DNA of 64,000 bases from Bacteroidales bacterium UBA5197. GTDB taxonomy: Bacteria > Bacteroidota > Bacteroidia > Bacteroidales > Lentimicrobiaceae. The notes beneath the pieces are model-generated. The model saw nothing but the letters and a program-made list of their open reading frames with translations. It had not been told where the DNA came from and ran no database searches. The stretch covers positions 245,564 to 309,563 of the forward strand of contig DHVX01000061.1 in the NCBI GenBank assembly GCA_002412885.1, given 5' to 3'. A program made the position numbers and the translations under genes. Below, in pieces: positions 52,852 through 60,837 of this stretch. Position 1 is the stretch's first letter. The number at the start of each line of letters is the position of its first letter.

Positions 52852-55475
52852 AACTAAAATCCTGCCTGATTGCCCTCGCATTGCTTCTGTTTTCTGCCAC
52901 AATCCACGCCCAGATCAGGCTTGGCGATGACCTCAGCGAAATAGACTACTCCAGCCCCAAAGAATACATTATAGGTGGCGTTACTGTGTCGGGTGTTCAA
53001 TACCTCGACCACAATGTTCTTATCATGCTTTCCGGACTTCAGGTTGCCGACCGCATTGAAATACCCGGTGATAAAATCAGAAAAGCCATCGAAAAGCTAT
53101 GGGCTCAGGGTCTTTTTGATAATGTAAGAATTTCGGCCACAAAATTTACCGATGATCTCGTATTCCTCAATATTGAGCTTCAGGAAAGACCACGACTCAG
53201 CAAATTCTCCTTTAAGGGGATAAAAAAGTCAGAAGCCGATGACCTCCGCGATAAAATAAAGCTGATGAAAGGTGATGTGGTAACTGAAAATGTTGTGATC
53301 AGAACCTCAAACATCATTAAAAAACATTTTACAGCAAAAGGCTTCCTGAATACAGAGGTTGAACTTGAGCAAATCCGCGACAGCGTGAAAGCCAACGAAG
53401 TAAGCCTTGTAATCAGAGTTGATAAAAATCAAAAAGTAAAGATTGATCAGATTAATTTTAACGGAAACAGGAATCTCAGCGATGTAAAGCTGAAAAAAGC
53501 CATGAAAAACACAAAGGACAAAGGTGTTTTCCGTCCTTTTGATGCACTTGATGAACTGGTTTTCAGATTCCCGCGCAAAGCCCTTACTTTGAATATGGAT
53601 ACCATTTCGGAGTATGGCACCCGGGTAGTAACAGAAAATTTCCGACTGAGAATATTTAAAGCATCAAAGCTTATTCAGGACGACTATAAGGAAGATCTCA
53701 ACAGCCTGATTGCCAAATACAACAATGAAGGATACCGTGATGCTGTTATCATAAAAGATACCGTTTATAAAACCGGACCGAAAACGGTAAATGTTGATAT
53801 AGAAATTGAAGAAGGCAAACGATACTATTTTGGAGATATCCGCTGGGTAGGAAATACCAAATACTCGGCAGAACAATTGAATGAGGTGCTCAAAATAAAG
53901 CGTGGTGATGTTTATAACCAAAGTGAACTTGATGCAAACCTCAATTACAATCCTAACGAAATTGACATAAGCACACTATATCTTGATGATGGTTACCTGT
54001 TTTTCTCAGTCACTCCTGTTGAAGTCAGGGTGGAGAACGACACCATTGATATGGAAATGCGCATTCGTGAAGGCAAGCAGGCAACCATAAATAAGGTTAT
54101 CTTAAAGGGAAACACACGCACAAACGACCATGTGGTTATGCGCGAACTCAGAACCCGTCCGGGTCAGATGTTCAGCCGTTCAGATATTATCCGAACCACT
54201 CGCGAGTTGGCGCAGCTCCGTTACTTCGACCCAGAGAAAATCGTACCTACTCCTATCCCAAATCCAAACGAAGGAACCGTTGACATTGAATACAAGGTGG
54301 AGGAAACCTCTTCCGATCAGATTGAACTTTCGGGTGGTTGGGGCTATGGCAGGGTAGTTGGAACTCTCGGGCTTTCGTTCAACAACTTTTCGGCGCGTAA
54401 ATTGTTTCAGCCGAGCGCCTGGCGCCCTATTCCATCGGGTGATGGCCAGAAACTCAGCCTGCGGATGCAATCATACGGCAAAGGATACCTTAGCTATAGC
54501 GCTTCGTTTACTGAGCCCTGGCTTGGAGGCAAAAAGCCCAATTCATTCAGCGTAAGCTACTATCATTCACTTTATTCCAATGGAGTAGCCAAAAGCAAAG
54601 ACAATTATCAGTCGTTTAAGATTGATGGCTTTATGCTGATGCTTGGCAAAAGACTTGCATGGCCTGATGACTTCTTTACGCTTATGCAAAAAGTAAGTGT
54701 TCAGACTTACCGCCTCAACAATTATGGAAGCATTTTTGCTTTTGGCAGCGGCAATGGCAAGTATAACAACTACAGTTATGGCATAACCATGGCCAGAAAC
54801 TCCATCGACAGCCCGATATTTCAACGGTCGGGCTCTGAGATTTCACTGGGGCTCGATCTTACACCACCTTATTCACTTTTCAGTGATAAGAATTACAAAA
54901 CCCTGCCTGATGATGAAAAATTCAAGTGGATTGAATACCACAAATGGAAATTCAGTTTCTCGCTTTACAGGCAGATTGTAGGCAATCTTGTACTTAGTGC
55001 CCGCTCTAGATATGGATTTCTTGGAGCGTATAACACCGACATAGGAGTTACACCATTTGACAGGTATTATCTGGGTGGGGATGGTCTTTCAGGTTATAAC
55101 AACCTTGATGGCCGTGAAATCGTAGGAATGAGAGGGTATTCAAACGAAAGTTTAACACCAGATTATTATGCGAACAAAAACGTCGGTGGTACCATCTACA
55201 ACAAAACTACCCTTGAGCTTCGCTATCCCCTCTCTCTGAATCCGAGTGCCACCATTTATGTGATGACATTTGCTGAAGCAGGAAATGCGTGGAAAGATTT
55301 TAAGAGTTTCAATCCGTTTGCATTGAAAAGATCGGCTGGAGTTGGTGTAAGGGTATTCCTGCCGATGTTCGGATTGCTCGGACTTGACTGGGGATATGGA
55401 TTTGATGATGTTCCGGGTATCCCAACAGCAAACAAGGGACAATTCCACTTCTCTATCAATCAGAGCATTGATTAA
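52848..55475 (+). CDS. bamA: Outer-membrane protein assembly factor BamA
   Basis: 875 residues. Signal peptide ending IHAQ. Five POTRA-type domains through about residue 440, for example YIIGGVTVSGVQYLDHNVLIMLSGLQVADRIEI and KVKIDQINFNGNRNLSDVKLKKAM, then VILKGNTRTNDHVVMRELRTRPGQMFSRSDI as the last. The C-terminal Omp85 barrel holds the GYGFDDVPGIPTANKGQFHFSINQ end, and an LGAYNTDIGVTPFDRYYLGG loop. It inserts beta-barrel proteins in the outer membrane. Followed by its periplasmic chaperone genes (two ompH). Confidence 0.95.
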   Translation: MKLKSCLIALALLLFSATIHAQIRLGDDLSEIDYSSPKEYIIGGVTVSGVQYLDHNVLIMLSGLQVADRIEIPGDKIRKAIEKLWAQGLFDNVRISATKFTDDLVFLNIELQERPRLSKFSFKGIKKSEADDLRDKIKLMKGDVVTENVVIRTSNIIKKHFTAKGFLNTEVELEQIRDSVKANEVSLVIRVDKNQKVKIDQINFNGNRNLSDVKLKKAMKNTKDKGVFRPFDALDELVFRFPRKALTLNMDTISEYGTRVVTENFRLRIFKASKLIQDDYKEDLNSLIAKYNNEGYRDAVIIKDTVYKTGPKTVNVDIEIEEGKRYYFGDIRWVGNTKYSAEQLNEVLKIKRGDVYNQSELDANLNYNPNEIDISTLYLDDGYLFFSVTPVEVRVENDTIDMEMRIREGKQATINKVILKGNTRTNDHVVMRELRTRPGQMFSRSDIIRTTRELAQLRYFDPEKIVPTPIPNPNEGTVDIEYKVEETSSDQIELSGGWGYGRVVGTLGLSFNNFSARKLFQPSAWRPIPSGDGQKLSLRMQSYGKGYLSYSASFTEPWLGGKKPNSFSVSYYHSLYSNGVAKSKDNYQSFKIDGFMLMLGKRLAWPDDFFTLMQKVSVQTYRLNNYGSIFAFGSGNGKYNNYSYGITMARNSIDSPIFQRSGSEISLGLDLTPPYSLFSDKNYKTLPDDEKFKWIEYHKWKFSFSLYRQIVGNLVLSARSRYGFLGAYNTDIGVTPFDRYYLGGDGLSGYNNLDGREIVGMRGYSNESLTPDYYANKNVGGTIYNKTTLELRYPLSLNPSATIYVMTFAEAGNAWKDFKSFNPFALKRSAGVGVRVFLPMFGLLGLDWGYGFDDVPGIPTANKGQFHFSINQSID

Positions 55476-55560
55476 TTGAGAGAACAAACCGGAACAAATG
55501 TGGCAGGTTTTTTGATAATCAGATAACCGACTAAAAATAAATTTTAAACCTCAAACAAAT

Positions 55561-55568
55561 AAAGGAGG
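55561..55568 (+). promoter_or_regulatory. Strong Shine-Dalgarno-like sequence before ompH
   Basis: AAAGGAGG ends 7 bp before the ATG at 55576. Such strong sites are uncommon in this window. Confidence 0.6.
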
Positions 55569-55575
55569 AGTAACC

Positions 55576-56103
55576 ATGAAAAGGACATTATTAATTGCAA
55601 CTATGTTTGTTTTTGCAACCATAGCTTCATTTGCCCAGAAATTCGCATACGTTGACAGCGAGTTTATTCTCGAGAACATACCTGAATACGCTGACGCCAA
55701 AAGTGAAATTGATGAACTTTCCATTCAATGGCAACGCGACATAGAAGTAAAGTTTGCTGAGATTGATCAGCTTTACAAAAATTTCAAAGCTGAAGCAGTA
55801 CTTCTCCCTGAAGACATCAAAATAAAAAGGGAAGAAGAAATCATCAATAAGGAAAAAGCTGCCAAAGATTTACAGCGTCAGCGTTTCGGAAAAGATGGCG
55901 ATCTGTTCAAACGCAGACAGGAGCTGGTAAAACCTATTCAGGAAAAAATATACAGTGCCATTGAATCCATTGCAGCAACTGATAATTATGCTGTGATATT
56001 TGATAAAGCCGGCAGTGTATCGATGATGTACACCAATCCAAGGTTCGACATCAGTGAGGATGTACTTGACAAGCTCGGGTATTCCTACAAAAGCAGGCAG
56101 TAA
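55576..56103 (+). CDS. OmpH/Skp-family periplasmic chaperone (first copy)
   Basis: 175 residues with a signal peptide (LLIATMFVFATIASFAQ). Mature start KFAYVDSEFILENIPEYADAKSEID, then a long charged helical hairpin (the tentacles) and a conserved end IYSAIESIAATDNYAVIFDK. Skp proteins hold unfolded outer-membrane proteins for BamA. Located 100 bp after bamA, with a strong ribosome binding site. Confidence 0.92.
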   Translation: MKRTLLIATMFVFATIASFAQKFAYVDSEFILENIPEYADAKSEIDELSIQWQRDIEVKFAEIDQLYKNFKAEAVLLPEDIKIKREEEIINKEKAAKDLQRQRFGKDGDLFKRRQELVKPIQEKIYSAIESIAATDNYAVIFDKAGSVSMMYTNPRFDISEDVLDKLGYSYKSRQ

Positions 56104-56157
56104 AGCATTGCCTTTCCAAAGCATTCTTCTCTAATTAATAACTTAGTAACAAACTCC

Positions 56158-56187
56158 TTTGCCGATAAAGAAATTTTCATAATTTTG
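56158..56187 (+). promoter_or_regulatory. Promoter of the second ompH
   Basis: TTTG (56158-56161), 18-bp spacer, TAATTTTG (56180-56187): a near-perfect Bacteroidota promoter, 32 bp before the ATG. Confidence 0.65.
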
Positions 56188-56219
56188 CGCGGCAAATAAA
56201 CTTAAACCCAATCGAATAC

Positions 56220-56735
56220 ATGAAAAACATTCTGAAAATCTTCATTGTTCTTGCAATAGCTGTTTCGGCAATGCAGGTAAGTGCACAAAAATCGCAGAAA
56301 ATAGGTCACATCAATTTTGCCCAGTTATACGAATTGATGCCGGGTCAGGATTCAATACGTGCTGCATTCAATTCATACCAGGAACAATTGCAAATACAGT
56401 TTCAGGCAATGCAGACTGAATATGAAACCAAGTTGAATGAATACCAGACCAACATGGCAACAATGTCAAACATCATTAAACAGACCAAAGAAAAAGAGAT
56501 AGTTGACCTTCAGCGCCGCATACAGGAATTTCAGCAAACTGCACAGGAAGACCTTCAGGAAAAAGAAGTTGAACTGACAGCTCCCATTATTGAAAAAGCA
56601 AGAAACGCCGTAAAGGAAGTTGCCAAAGAGAATGGATATAGTTTTATACTCAACTCTACCGAAGGGCTTGTTCTTTATACTGAGGCTACCGACGACATTA
56701 TGCCAATGGTTAAAAAGAAACTCAATCTTAAATAA
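56220..56735 (+). CDS. OmpH/Skp-family periplasmic chaperone (second copy)
   Basis: 171 residues with signal peptide (ILKIFIVLAIAVSAMQVSAQ). Mature start KIGHINFAQLYELMPGQDSI, helical coiled coil rich in Gln and Glu, and the conserved IIEKARNAVKEVAKENGYSFIL end. Has its own promoter and terminator, so it can be expressed apart from the first copy. Two adjacent copies are usual in Bacteroidota. Confidence 0.92.
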   Translation: MKNILKIFIVLAIAVSAMQVSAQKSQKIGHINFAQLYELMPGQDSIRAAFNSYQEQLQIQFQAMQTEYETKLNEYQTNMATMSNIIKQTKEKEIVDLQRRIQEFQQTAQEDLQEKEVELTAPIIEKARNAVKEVAKENGYSFILNSTEGLVLYTEATDDIMPMVKKKLNLK

Positions 56736-56755
56736 CCATTTTTAAATTATTCAAA

Positions 56756-56784
56756 AGCCATCCTTTCGGGATGGCTTTTTTTTT
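56756..56784 (+). terminator. Intrinsic terminator after the second ompH
   Basis: AGCCATCC (56756-56763) pairs with GGATGGCT (56769-56776), then a T run of nine. Confidence 0.88.
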
Positions 56785-56870
56785 GCCTGATTTGCACTGC
56801 TGCCTGATTCCATAAAGTTTCAGAGTAAACATATGGAATTGATATGCTACATAACCGAAAAACAAGGCAT

Positions 56871-56896
56871 AAAAAAAGCCCGGAATTACCGGGCTT
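56871..56896 (-). terminator. Intrinsic terminator of the cold-shock gene
   Basis: On the minus strand AAGCCCGG (56896-56889) pairs with CCGGGCTT (56883-56876), loop of 5, followed by T seven times. Confidence 0.87.
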
Positions 56897-56916
56897 AAAA
56901 GATCATGACGGATATA

Positions 56917-57108
56917 TTAAATCACTTTAACATTCACTGCATTTAATCCTTTTCTTCCTTCTTTAAGATCGAAAGTTACTTCGTCATTTTCCCTTACTTC
57001 GTCAATAAGGCCTGACACGTGAACAAAATATTCATTGTCCGAATCGTTGTCTTTAATAAATCCGAATCCCTTCTGATCGTTGAAGAATTTTACTGTTCCT
57101 TTACTCAT
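56917..57108 (-). CDS. Cold-shock domain protein
   Basis: 63 residues, a single CSD: GTVKFFNDQKGFGFIKDND (RNP1-like KGFGFI), YFVHVSGL (RNP2-like), then FDLKEGRKGLNAVNVKVI. Binds single-stranded RNA or DNA and acts as an RNA chaperone. A TATCTTTG box at 57150-57143 and an intrinsic terminator frame a monocistronic unit. Confidence 0.95.
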   Translation of the reverse strand: MSKGTVKFFNDQKGFGFIKDNDSDNEYFVHVSGLIDEVRENDEVTFDLKEGRKGLNAVNVKVI

Positions 57109-57142
57109 GGTGATAAAATTAAAATTTGATTTGTTGAGGGCG

Positions 57143-57150
57143 CAAAGATA
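57143..57150 (-). promoter_or_regulatory. Putative -7 box of the cold-shock gene
   Basis: TATCTTTG on the minus strand, 34 bp before the start codon. Confidence 0.5.
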
Positions 57151-57448
57151 AACATAATTAATTACTTTGACGCTTTTATTTAAAAAACATGAATAAAAGT
57201 TTGATTTTAATGGTGAATTGTTCGTAAAATTTAATAATTATCCGAATTTGTCTGCTGCAGAAGGGCGTAAAGAGTTGATTTTTTGTTATTAAAGTTCATA
57301 CCCTGTTTTGTAATGATTTGATATTCAGCTATTTTTTAACCCTGACAAAGTATTACCTGGTCACAGCTAACAATTTTGAATATTTTCCGGAATTAATTAT
57401 GAAAAACCATGCAGATCCTATAATTTTACAATAACAAACCTAACAAAA
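57151..57448. other. Intergenic region upstream of the Cys-motif protein
   Basis: AT-rich stretch, part of a 340-bp gap. No gene, hairpin or repeat stands out. Confidence 0.4.
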
Positions 57449-57931
57449 ATGAAAAAAGAGGAACCTGAACCGGAATGCTGCCCGCAATTTTATCCGGCTC
57501 CCTGGGATAACCAGACTTTTGAATGGGACAATAAAAAATTTATCCGCGACAAGGTTTTCACCGTTTTTTATATGCCGGTGAATTTTGGCAGTGCGATGAG
57601 ACGCCTTAACCAAAAGGTCGAAGCGGCAGGGGCTATGATGCCGGATATGCTTTGCCTTTCTGAACACACCTCGGCATGGAACATGAATATTTACCTGGCA
57701 GTGGATAAAGATGTGGAAAATGCTGAAAATCTTACCCTCAGCGGTAAATATTTCAGCCGTGTTTTCGAAGGGCCATTCCGTAACACCGGCAAATGGACCG
57801 AAGATTTTAAACTTTCCGTTAAAGAACGGGGATTTGAAACCAAAAAAATGTACATGTGGTACACCACCTGCCCAAAATGCGCCAAAAAATGGGGAAAGAA
57901 TTATGTGGTGATAATCGGCCGGATAGCTTGA
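57449..57931 (+). CDS. Conserved-looking soluble protein with Cys motifs, unknown function
   Basis: 160 residues, no signal peptide or membrane helix. Cys pairs at both ends: ECCPQFYPAPWD near the start and TTCPKCAKKWG near the end, which could bind a metal. The body has many aromatic residues (FIRDKVFTVFYMPVNFG, FEGPFRNTGKWTEDF, KKMYMWYTTC). I cannot name a family with confidence; proteins of this look are sometimes labelled hydrolase without proof. Single gene, convergent with the thioesterase gene 50 bp away. Confidence 0.7.
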   Translation: MKKEEPEPECCPQFYPAPWDNQTFEWDNKKFIRDKVFTVFYMPVNFGSAMRRLNQKVEAAGAMMPDMLCLSEHTSAWNMNIYLAVDKDVENAENLTLSGKYFSRVFEGPFRNTGKWTEDFKLSVKERGFETKKMYMWYTTCPKCAKKWGKNYVVIIGRIA

Positions 57932-57981
57932 TTTGCGAAAGCCCGACAAAGTCTTCTATTTATAATCTTTAGAATATCTTG

Positions 57982-58389
57982 TTAATTATGATGCAGCGAA
58001 TCATATTCCTGCTCTGAATTTTTTAAGTCTATCCTTTTCGGGATATTGTGCTCATCCACAGCCGTAAAGAAAAATTTTGCCTCTGCTGCCTTTTCCTGCA
58101 ATCCCAAACCAGCAAGTTCACGGGTTGCGACTACACTTATTTCAATCTTAACATTACCGATTTTGGTAATCCTTCCGTTTATTTCAATAATGTCTCCCAA
58201 ACCAAAAGGCTTCAGGAATTTTATATCCTCCACCGAAAAGGTTACCACACGCTGCATCAATAAGCGGGTTGCCGCGATGTAAGCCACTTCATCCATCCAT
58301 TTCAGGATATTCCCGCCAAAAAGAATCTGCCGGTCGTTAAGCATCGCTGGAAGCACTATACGCGTCATTGTTGTCGGTTGATCGTTCAT
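57982..58389 (-). CDS. Acyl-CoA thioesterase, hotdog fold (YciA-like)
   Basis: 135 residues. The hotdog signature is LPAMLNDRQILFGGNILKWMDEVAYIAA, with the catalytic Asp in WMDE, then VTFSVEDIKFLKPFGLGDIIEINGRI. Hydrolyses acyl-CoA to free acid. Divergent from the DUF134 operon, with 101 bp between the starts, so both may be affected by the operator in that gap. Confidence 0.9.
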   Translation of the reverse strand: MNDQPTTMTRIVLPAMLNDRQILFGGNILKWMDEVAYIAATRLLMQRVVTFSVEDIKFLKPFGLGDIIEINGRITKIGNVKIEISVVATRELAGLGLQEKAAEAKFFFTAVDEHNIPKRIDLKNSEQEYDSLHHN

Positions 58390-58432
58390 GATGTTATCAT
58401 TGTTAATAAGAACTGCAAAAATAGATAAATTA

Positions 58433-58477
58433 TTTGTTTATTGAACTATTGTTCACTACCTTTGTAGCGAACTATTG
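58433..58477 (+). promoter_or_regulatory. Promoter and candidate operator of the DUF134/ORP-like operon
   Basis: TTTG (58433-58436), 20-bp spacer, TACCTTTG (58457-58464). Between the boxes lies a perfect inverted repeat TGAAC-TATT-GTTCA (58442-58455), and its core GAACTATTG recurs at 58469-58477, 26 bp on, just after the -7 box. The layout suits repression or autoregulation by the DUF134 protein encoded next. Confidence 0.6.
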
Positions 58478-58490
58478 ATCATTACATACT

Positions 58491-59081
58491 ATGTCGCCTA
58501 GAATCAAAACAATAAGAAAAGTACTGAATCCGCCGGTAATAAAAGGGTTTAAACCTTACGGACCGGAAACAGGAAAACTGGATACTGAGCCGGTAAATCT
58601 CCTTTATGAGGAGTATGAAGCCCTGCGTTTGAGCGATTATGATATGCTGAATCACCATCAATCGTCAATTTTGATGGAAGTATCGAGGCCGACTTTTACA
58701 AGAATATACGCATCTGCACTTCAAAAAATTGCCAAAGCGTTTGTAGAAGGCCGGCAAATAGCCATAAACGGTGGTAAAGTTTATTTCGACAGCGACTGGT
58801 ACAATTGCAAAGGATGTAATTGTAATTTCAATAATCCGGAAAGAGATGAAGAGGTTCTAAAGTGTCCGTTGTGCGGAGATGAACGGATTAAATCATTCGA
58901 TCCGGATCAAATGAGTAACCTTGAAAGGCCATCAGGTACAGATGATCTCTGTATTTGCATGAATTGCGGATCAACGCAGCTCCACAAGACCGGGGTACCA
59001 TGTAATCAGCATGTTTGCCTTGAATGCGGAAGCCGCATGAAAAGAAAAGGAACACCAGGAGCAAAAATCAAAAGGAACTAA
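58491..59081 (+). CDS. DUF134 (UPF0251) helix-turn-helix protein with C-terminal Cys-rich domain
   Basis: 196 residues. Residues 1-100 are the DUF134 domain: INPPVIKGFKP-type start, LLYEEYEALRLSDYDMLNHHQ, then a sigma-70 region-4-like helix-turn-helix (SILMEVSRPTFTRIYASALQKIAKAF). The C-terminal part has many Cys: CKGCNC, CPLCGDE, CICMNCGS, CNQHVCLECGS, enough for two or three zinc or Fe-S sites. Likely transcription factor sensing metal or sulfur state. It is the first gene of the operon and sits behind a palindromic operator; the next gene starts 5 bp after its stop. Confidence 0.86.
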   Translation: MSPRIKTIRKVLNPPVIKGFKPYGPETGKLDTEPVNLLYEEYEALRLSDYDMLNHHQSSILMEVSRPTFTRIYASALQKIAKAFVEGRQIAINGGKVYFDSDWYNCKGCNCNFNNPERDEEVLKCPLCGDERIKSFDPDQMSNLERPSGTDDLCICMNCGSTQLHKTGVPCNQHVCLECGSRMKRKGTPGAKIKRN

Positions 59082-59086
59082 AGATT

Positions 59087-59404
59087 ATGAAAATCGCAAT
59101 TGCATCAAACGGGAACACCCTTGAATCGACCTTAGATAAAAGCTTTGGACGCTGTTCTTACTTTATAATTTACGACAAAGAAAGCAAGGCCGTTGAGTAT
59201 ATTCCAAATCCCAACAAGGATATGGAAGAAAATGCTGGCCCGGCTTCAGTTGAACTTGTTGCTTCAAAATCTGTAAGCAAAATAATTTCCTATGAATTCG
59301 GGATGAAAATCAAACCACTGCTTGACAGCCTGAAAATTCAGATGATCGTTCTCAAAGACTCCGGCAAACAAATACGGGAAATTATTGAAATGTTAAATCA
59401 CTAA
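59087..59404 (+). CDS. NifX/ORP-like dinitrogenase cofactor-family protein (first copy)
   Basis: 105 residues from the ATG at 59087. The family opening MKIAIASNGNTLESTLDKSFGRCSYFIIYD is clear; NAGPASVELVASKSVSKIISYEFGMKIKPLLDS completes the alpha/beta fold. NifX/NafY proteins carry FeMo-co precursors; the Desulfovibrio orange protein (ORP) of this fold binds a Mo-Cu-S cluster. No nitrogenase genes are in view. An out-of-frame upstream Met would overlap the DUF134 gene and is unlikely. Confidence 0.88.
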   Translation: MKIAIASNGNTLESTLDKSFGRCSYFIIYDKESKAVEYIPNPNKDMEENAGPASVELVASKSVSKIISYEFGMKIKPLLDSLKIQMIVLKDSGKQIREIIEMLNH

Positions 59405-59415
59405 AAAACAATATT

Positions 59416-59598
59416 ATGCCAAAACTTGATGGAACCGGGCCGGAAGGAAAAGGAAACCTTTCGGGCAGGAAATTAGGCAAATGCCATGATCTTTCAGCTC
59501 AGGAAAAGCTTGAAAAACTTGGCAAAGGAGCTGGAGCCCGTCGCAAAACGGGAGGCGGCGAAGGAAAAGGAAAGCGCTTTAACAGCGGAAAACTTTAG
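59416..59598 (+). CDS. Small Gly/Lys-rich DUF5320-like protein
   Basis: 60 residues: MPKLDGTGPEGKGNLSGRKLGKCHD at the start, then a short helix (SAQEKLEKLGKG) and a Gly/Lys/Arg tail. The N-terminal motif, M-P-x-x-D-x-x-G-P-x-G-x-G-x-x-x-G-R-x-x-G-x-C, is shared with the next gene. These mini-proteins are typical companions of NifX-like genes in anaerobes; function unknown, perhaps a metal or cluster carrier through the single Cys. Confidence 0.75.
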   Translation: MPKLDGTGPEGKGNLSGRKLGKCHDLSAQEKLEKLGKGAGARRKTGGGEGKGKRFNSGKL

Positions 59599-59613
59599 TA
59601 TTCACTTTAAAAT

Positions 59614-59620
59614 AAGGAGG
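59614..59620 (+). promoter_or_regulatory. Strong Shine-Dalgarno site
   Basis: AAGGAGG, 5 bp before the ATG at 59626. Confidence 0.7.
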
Positions 59621-59625
59621 CTATT

Positions 59626-59868
59626 ATGCCAGACTTTGATCAAAATGGCCCTATGGGCAGAGGTCCTATGACCGGAAGGCGCATGGGACGTTGCATGAAT
59701 CCAGATTCAAATACCGGGAAACAATCCCCAACAACCACCAGCAATGAAGCGGCAATAAATCCGTCAGAAGACACCCGCACAAACGGCATGGGCGCTGGCT
59801 TAGGACGCGGAAGATGTGGAAGAGGCCCTGGACGGGGAATGAGAAACCGCTTCAGGGGTGGTTGCTGA
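59626..59868 (+). CDS. Small Gly/Arg/Met-rich DUF5320-like protein
   Basis: 80 residues. N-terminus MPDFDQNGPMGRGPMTGRRMGRC repeats the motif of the preceding gene with Met added; the centre is a polar linker; the C-terminus GLGRGRCGRGPGRGMRNRFRGGC ends in Cys and has two Cys in Gly-rich context. Met, Cys and Gly richness would fit copper or cluster binding (inference). Strong ribosome binding site. Confidence 0.75.
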   Translation: MPDFDQNGPMGRGPMTGRRMGRCMNPDSNTGKQSPTTTSNEAAINPSEDTRTNGMGAGLGRGRCGRGPGRGMRNRFRGGC

Positions 59869-59926
59869 AATTATCCGGCAAACGACAAAAGAAATATATA
59901 ATTCAAACTCACAAAAAAGTTAAATC

Positions 59927-60439
59927 ATGGGAAAACAAGCAATTAAAGTCTCATCGGTAGATGTTGAAGAACTCTTAAAGATGCTGAATGCGGCCCTTTC
60001 AGAAGAGTGGCTGGCTTATTACCAATATTGGATTGGTGCGAGAATGATGGAAGGCCCGATGAGAAGTGAAGTTGAGCCGGAATTGCTGCTTCATGCCGAT
60101 CAGGAATTGAATCATGCAGTTATGGTTGTAAACAGGATTATCCAACTGGGAGGAACTCCGGTAATTAATCCCACCGAATGGACCAAATTGGCCCGCTGCA
60201 GTTACGATGAACCTTCAGATCCTTATATTGAAGTAATTCTTGAGCAAAATCTGCAAGGCGAAAGATGCGCCATTCAGCGTTATCAGGAAATTGCCGATTT
60301 CACCAGCGGAAAAGATCACAGCACCCACCAGATGGCGGTTACAATTCTAAACGAAGAATTGGAACACGAAAATGATATTGAAGACTGGATCAATGATATC
60401 CGGAGAATGAAAGAAGAATTTAAGAAACTAAGGTTTTAA
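59927..60439 (+). CDS. Ferritin-like di-iron protein (bacterioferritin/Dps-like)
   Basis: 170 residues forming a four-helix bundle. Iron-ligand pattern: SEEWLAYYQYW on helix 1, HADQELNHA on helix 2 (E-x-x-H), LEQNLQGERCAIQRYQEI on helix 3 and NEELEHENDIED on helix 4 (E-x-x-H). Probably stores or supplies iron, or protects the oxygen-sensitive clusters handled by the operon. The subfamily is not certain. 58 bp after the second DUF5320-like gene. Confidence 0.87.
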   Translation: MGKQAIKVSSVDVEELLKMLNAALSEEWLAYYQYWIGARMMEGPMRSEVEPELLLHADQELNHAVMVVNRIIQLGGTPVINPTEWTKLARCSYDEPSDPYIEVILEQNLQGERCAIQRYQEIADFTSGKDHSTHQMAVTILNEELEHENDIEDWINDIRRMKEEFKKLRF

Positions 60440-60459
60440 CAACTAAAAATTTGAATAAA

Positions 60460-60837
60460 ATGAATAAAAGAATCGCCATCCCTATGGCAGGTAGTTTATT
60501 GAGTGAGCATTTCGGACATTGTCAGGCGTTTGCTTATGTGGATGTTGAAAATAACAGCATTACTAAAATAACAATGATGGAACCTCCTGAACATCAGCCA
60601 GGCACCTTCCCAAAATGGGTTGCAGCCAATGGAGCCACTGATGTTATTGCCGGTGGCATGGGGCCTATGGCCGTGAATCTCTTTAATGAAGCGGGAGTTA
60701 ACGTTTTTGTAGGAGCACCGCTGGATACACCAACCAATCTGGTTAATAATTTCCTGGCTGGGAAACTGAGCCTGAGCGCCAACTATTGCGACCATCACGG
60801 CGAAGATGACCACCATGGACATGGACACAAGCACTGA
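60460..60837 (+). CDS. NifX/ORP-like protein with His-rich metal tail (second copy)
   Basis: 125 residues from the ATG at 60460; a TTG nine bases earlier is possible. Family start RIAIPMAGSLLSEHFGHCQAFAYVDVEN, then GATDVIAGGMGPMAVNLFNEAGVNVFVGAP. The tail CDHHGEDDHHGHGHKH is unlike the first copy and looks made to bind nickel, copper or zinc. SEHFGHC is the cofactor-site His/Cys of this subgroup. Overlaps the next open frame. Confidence 0.87.
   Translation: MNKRIAIPMAGSLLSEHFGHCQAFAYVDVENNSITKITMMEPPEHQPGTFPKWVAANGATDVIAGGMGPMAVNLFNEAGVNVFVGAPLDTPTNLVNNFLAGKLSLSANYCDHHGEDDHHGHGHKH

Noticed and set aside
59087..60837. Nitrogenase cofactor cluster
   Set aside because: NifX-fold proteins are present but no nifH, nifD, nifK, nifB or nifE is in the window; the ORP-like reading fits better.
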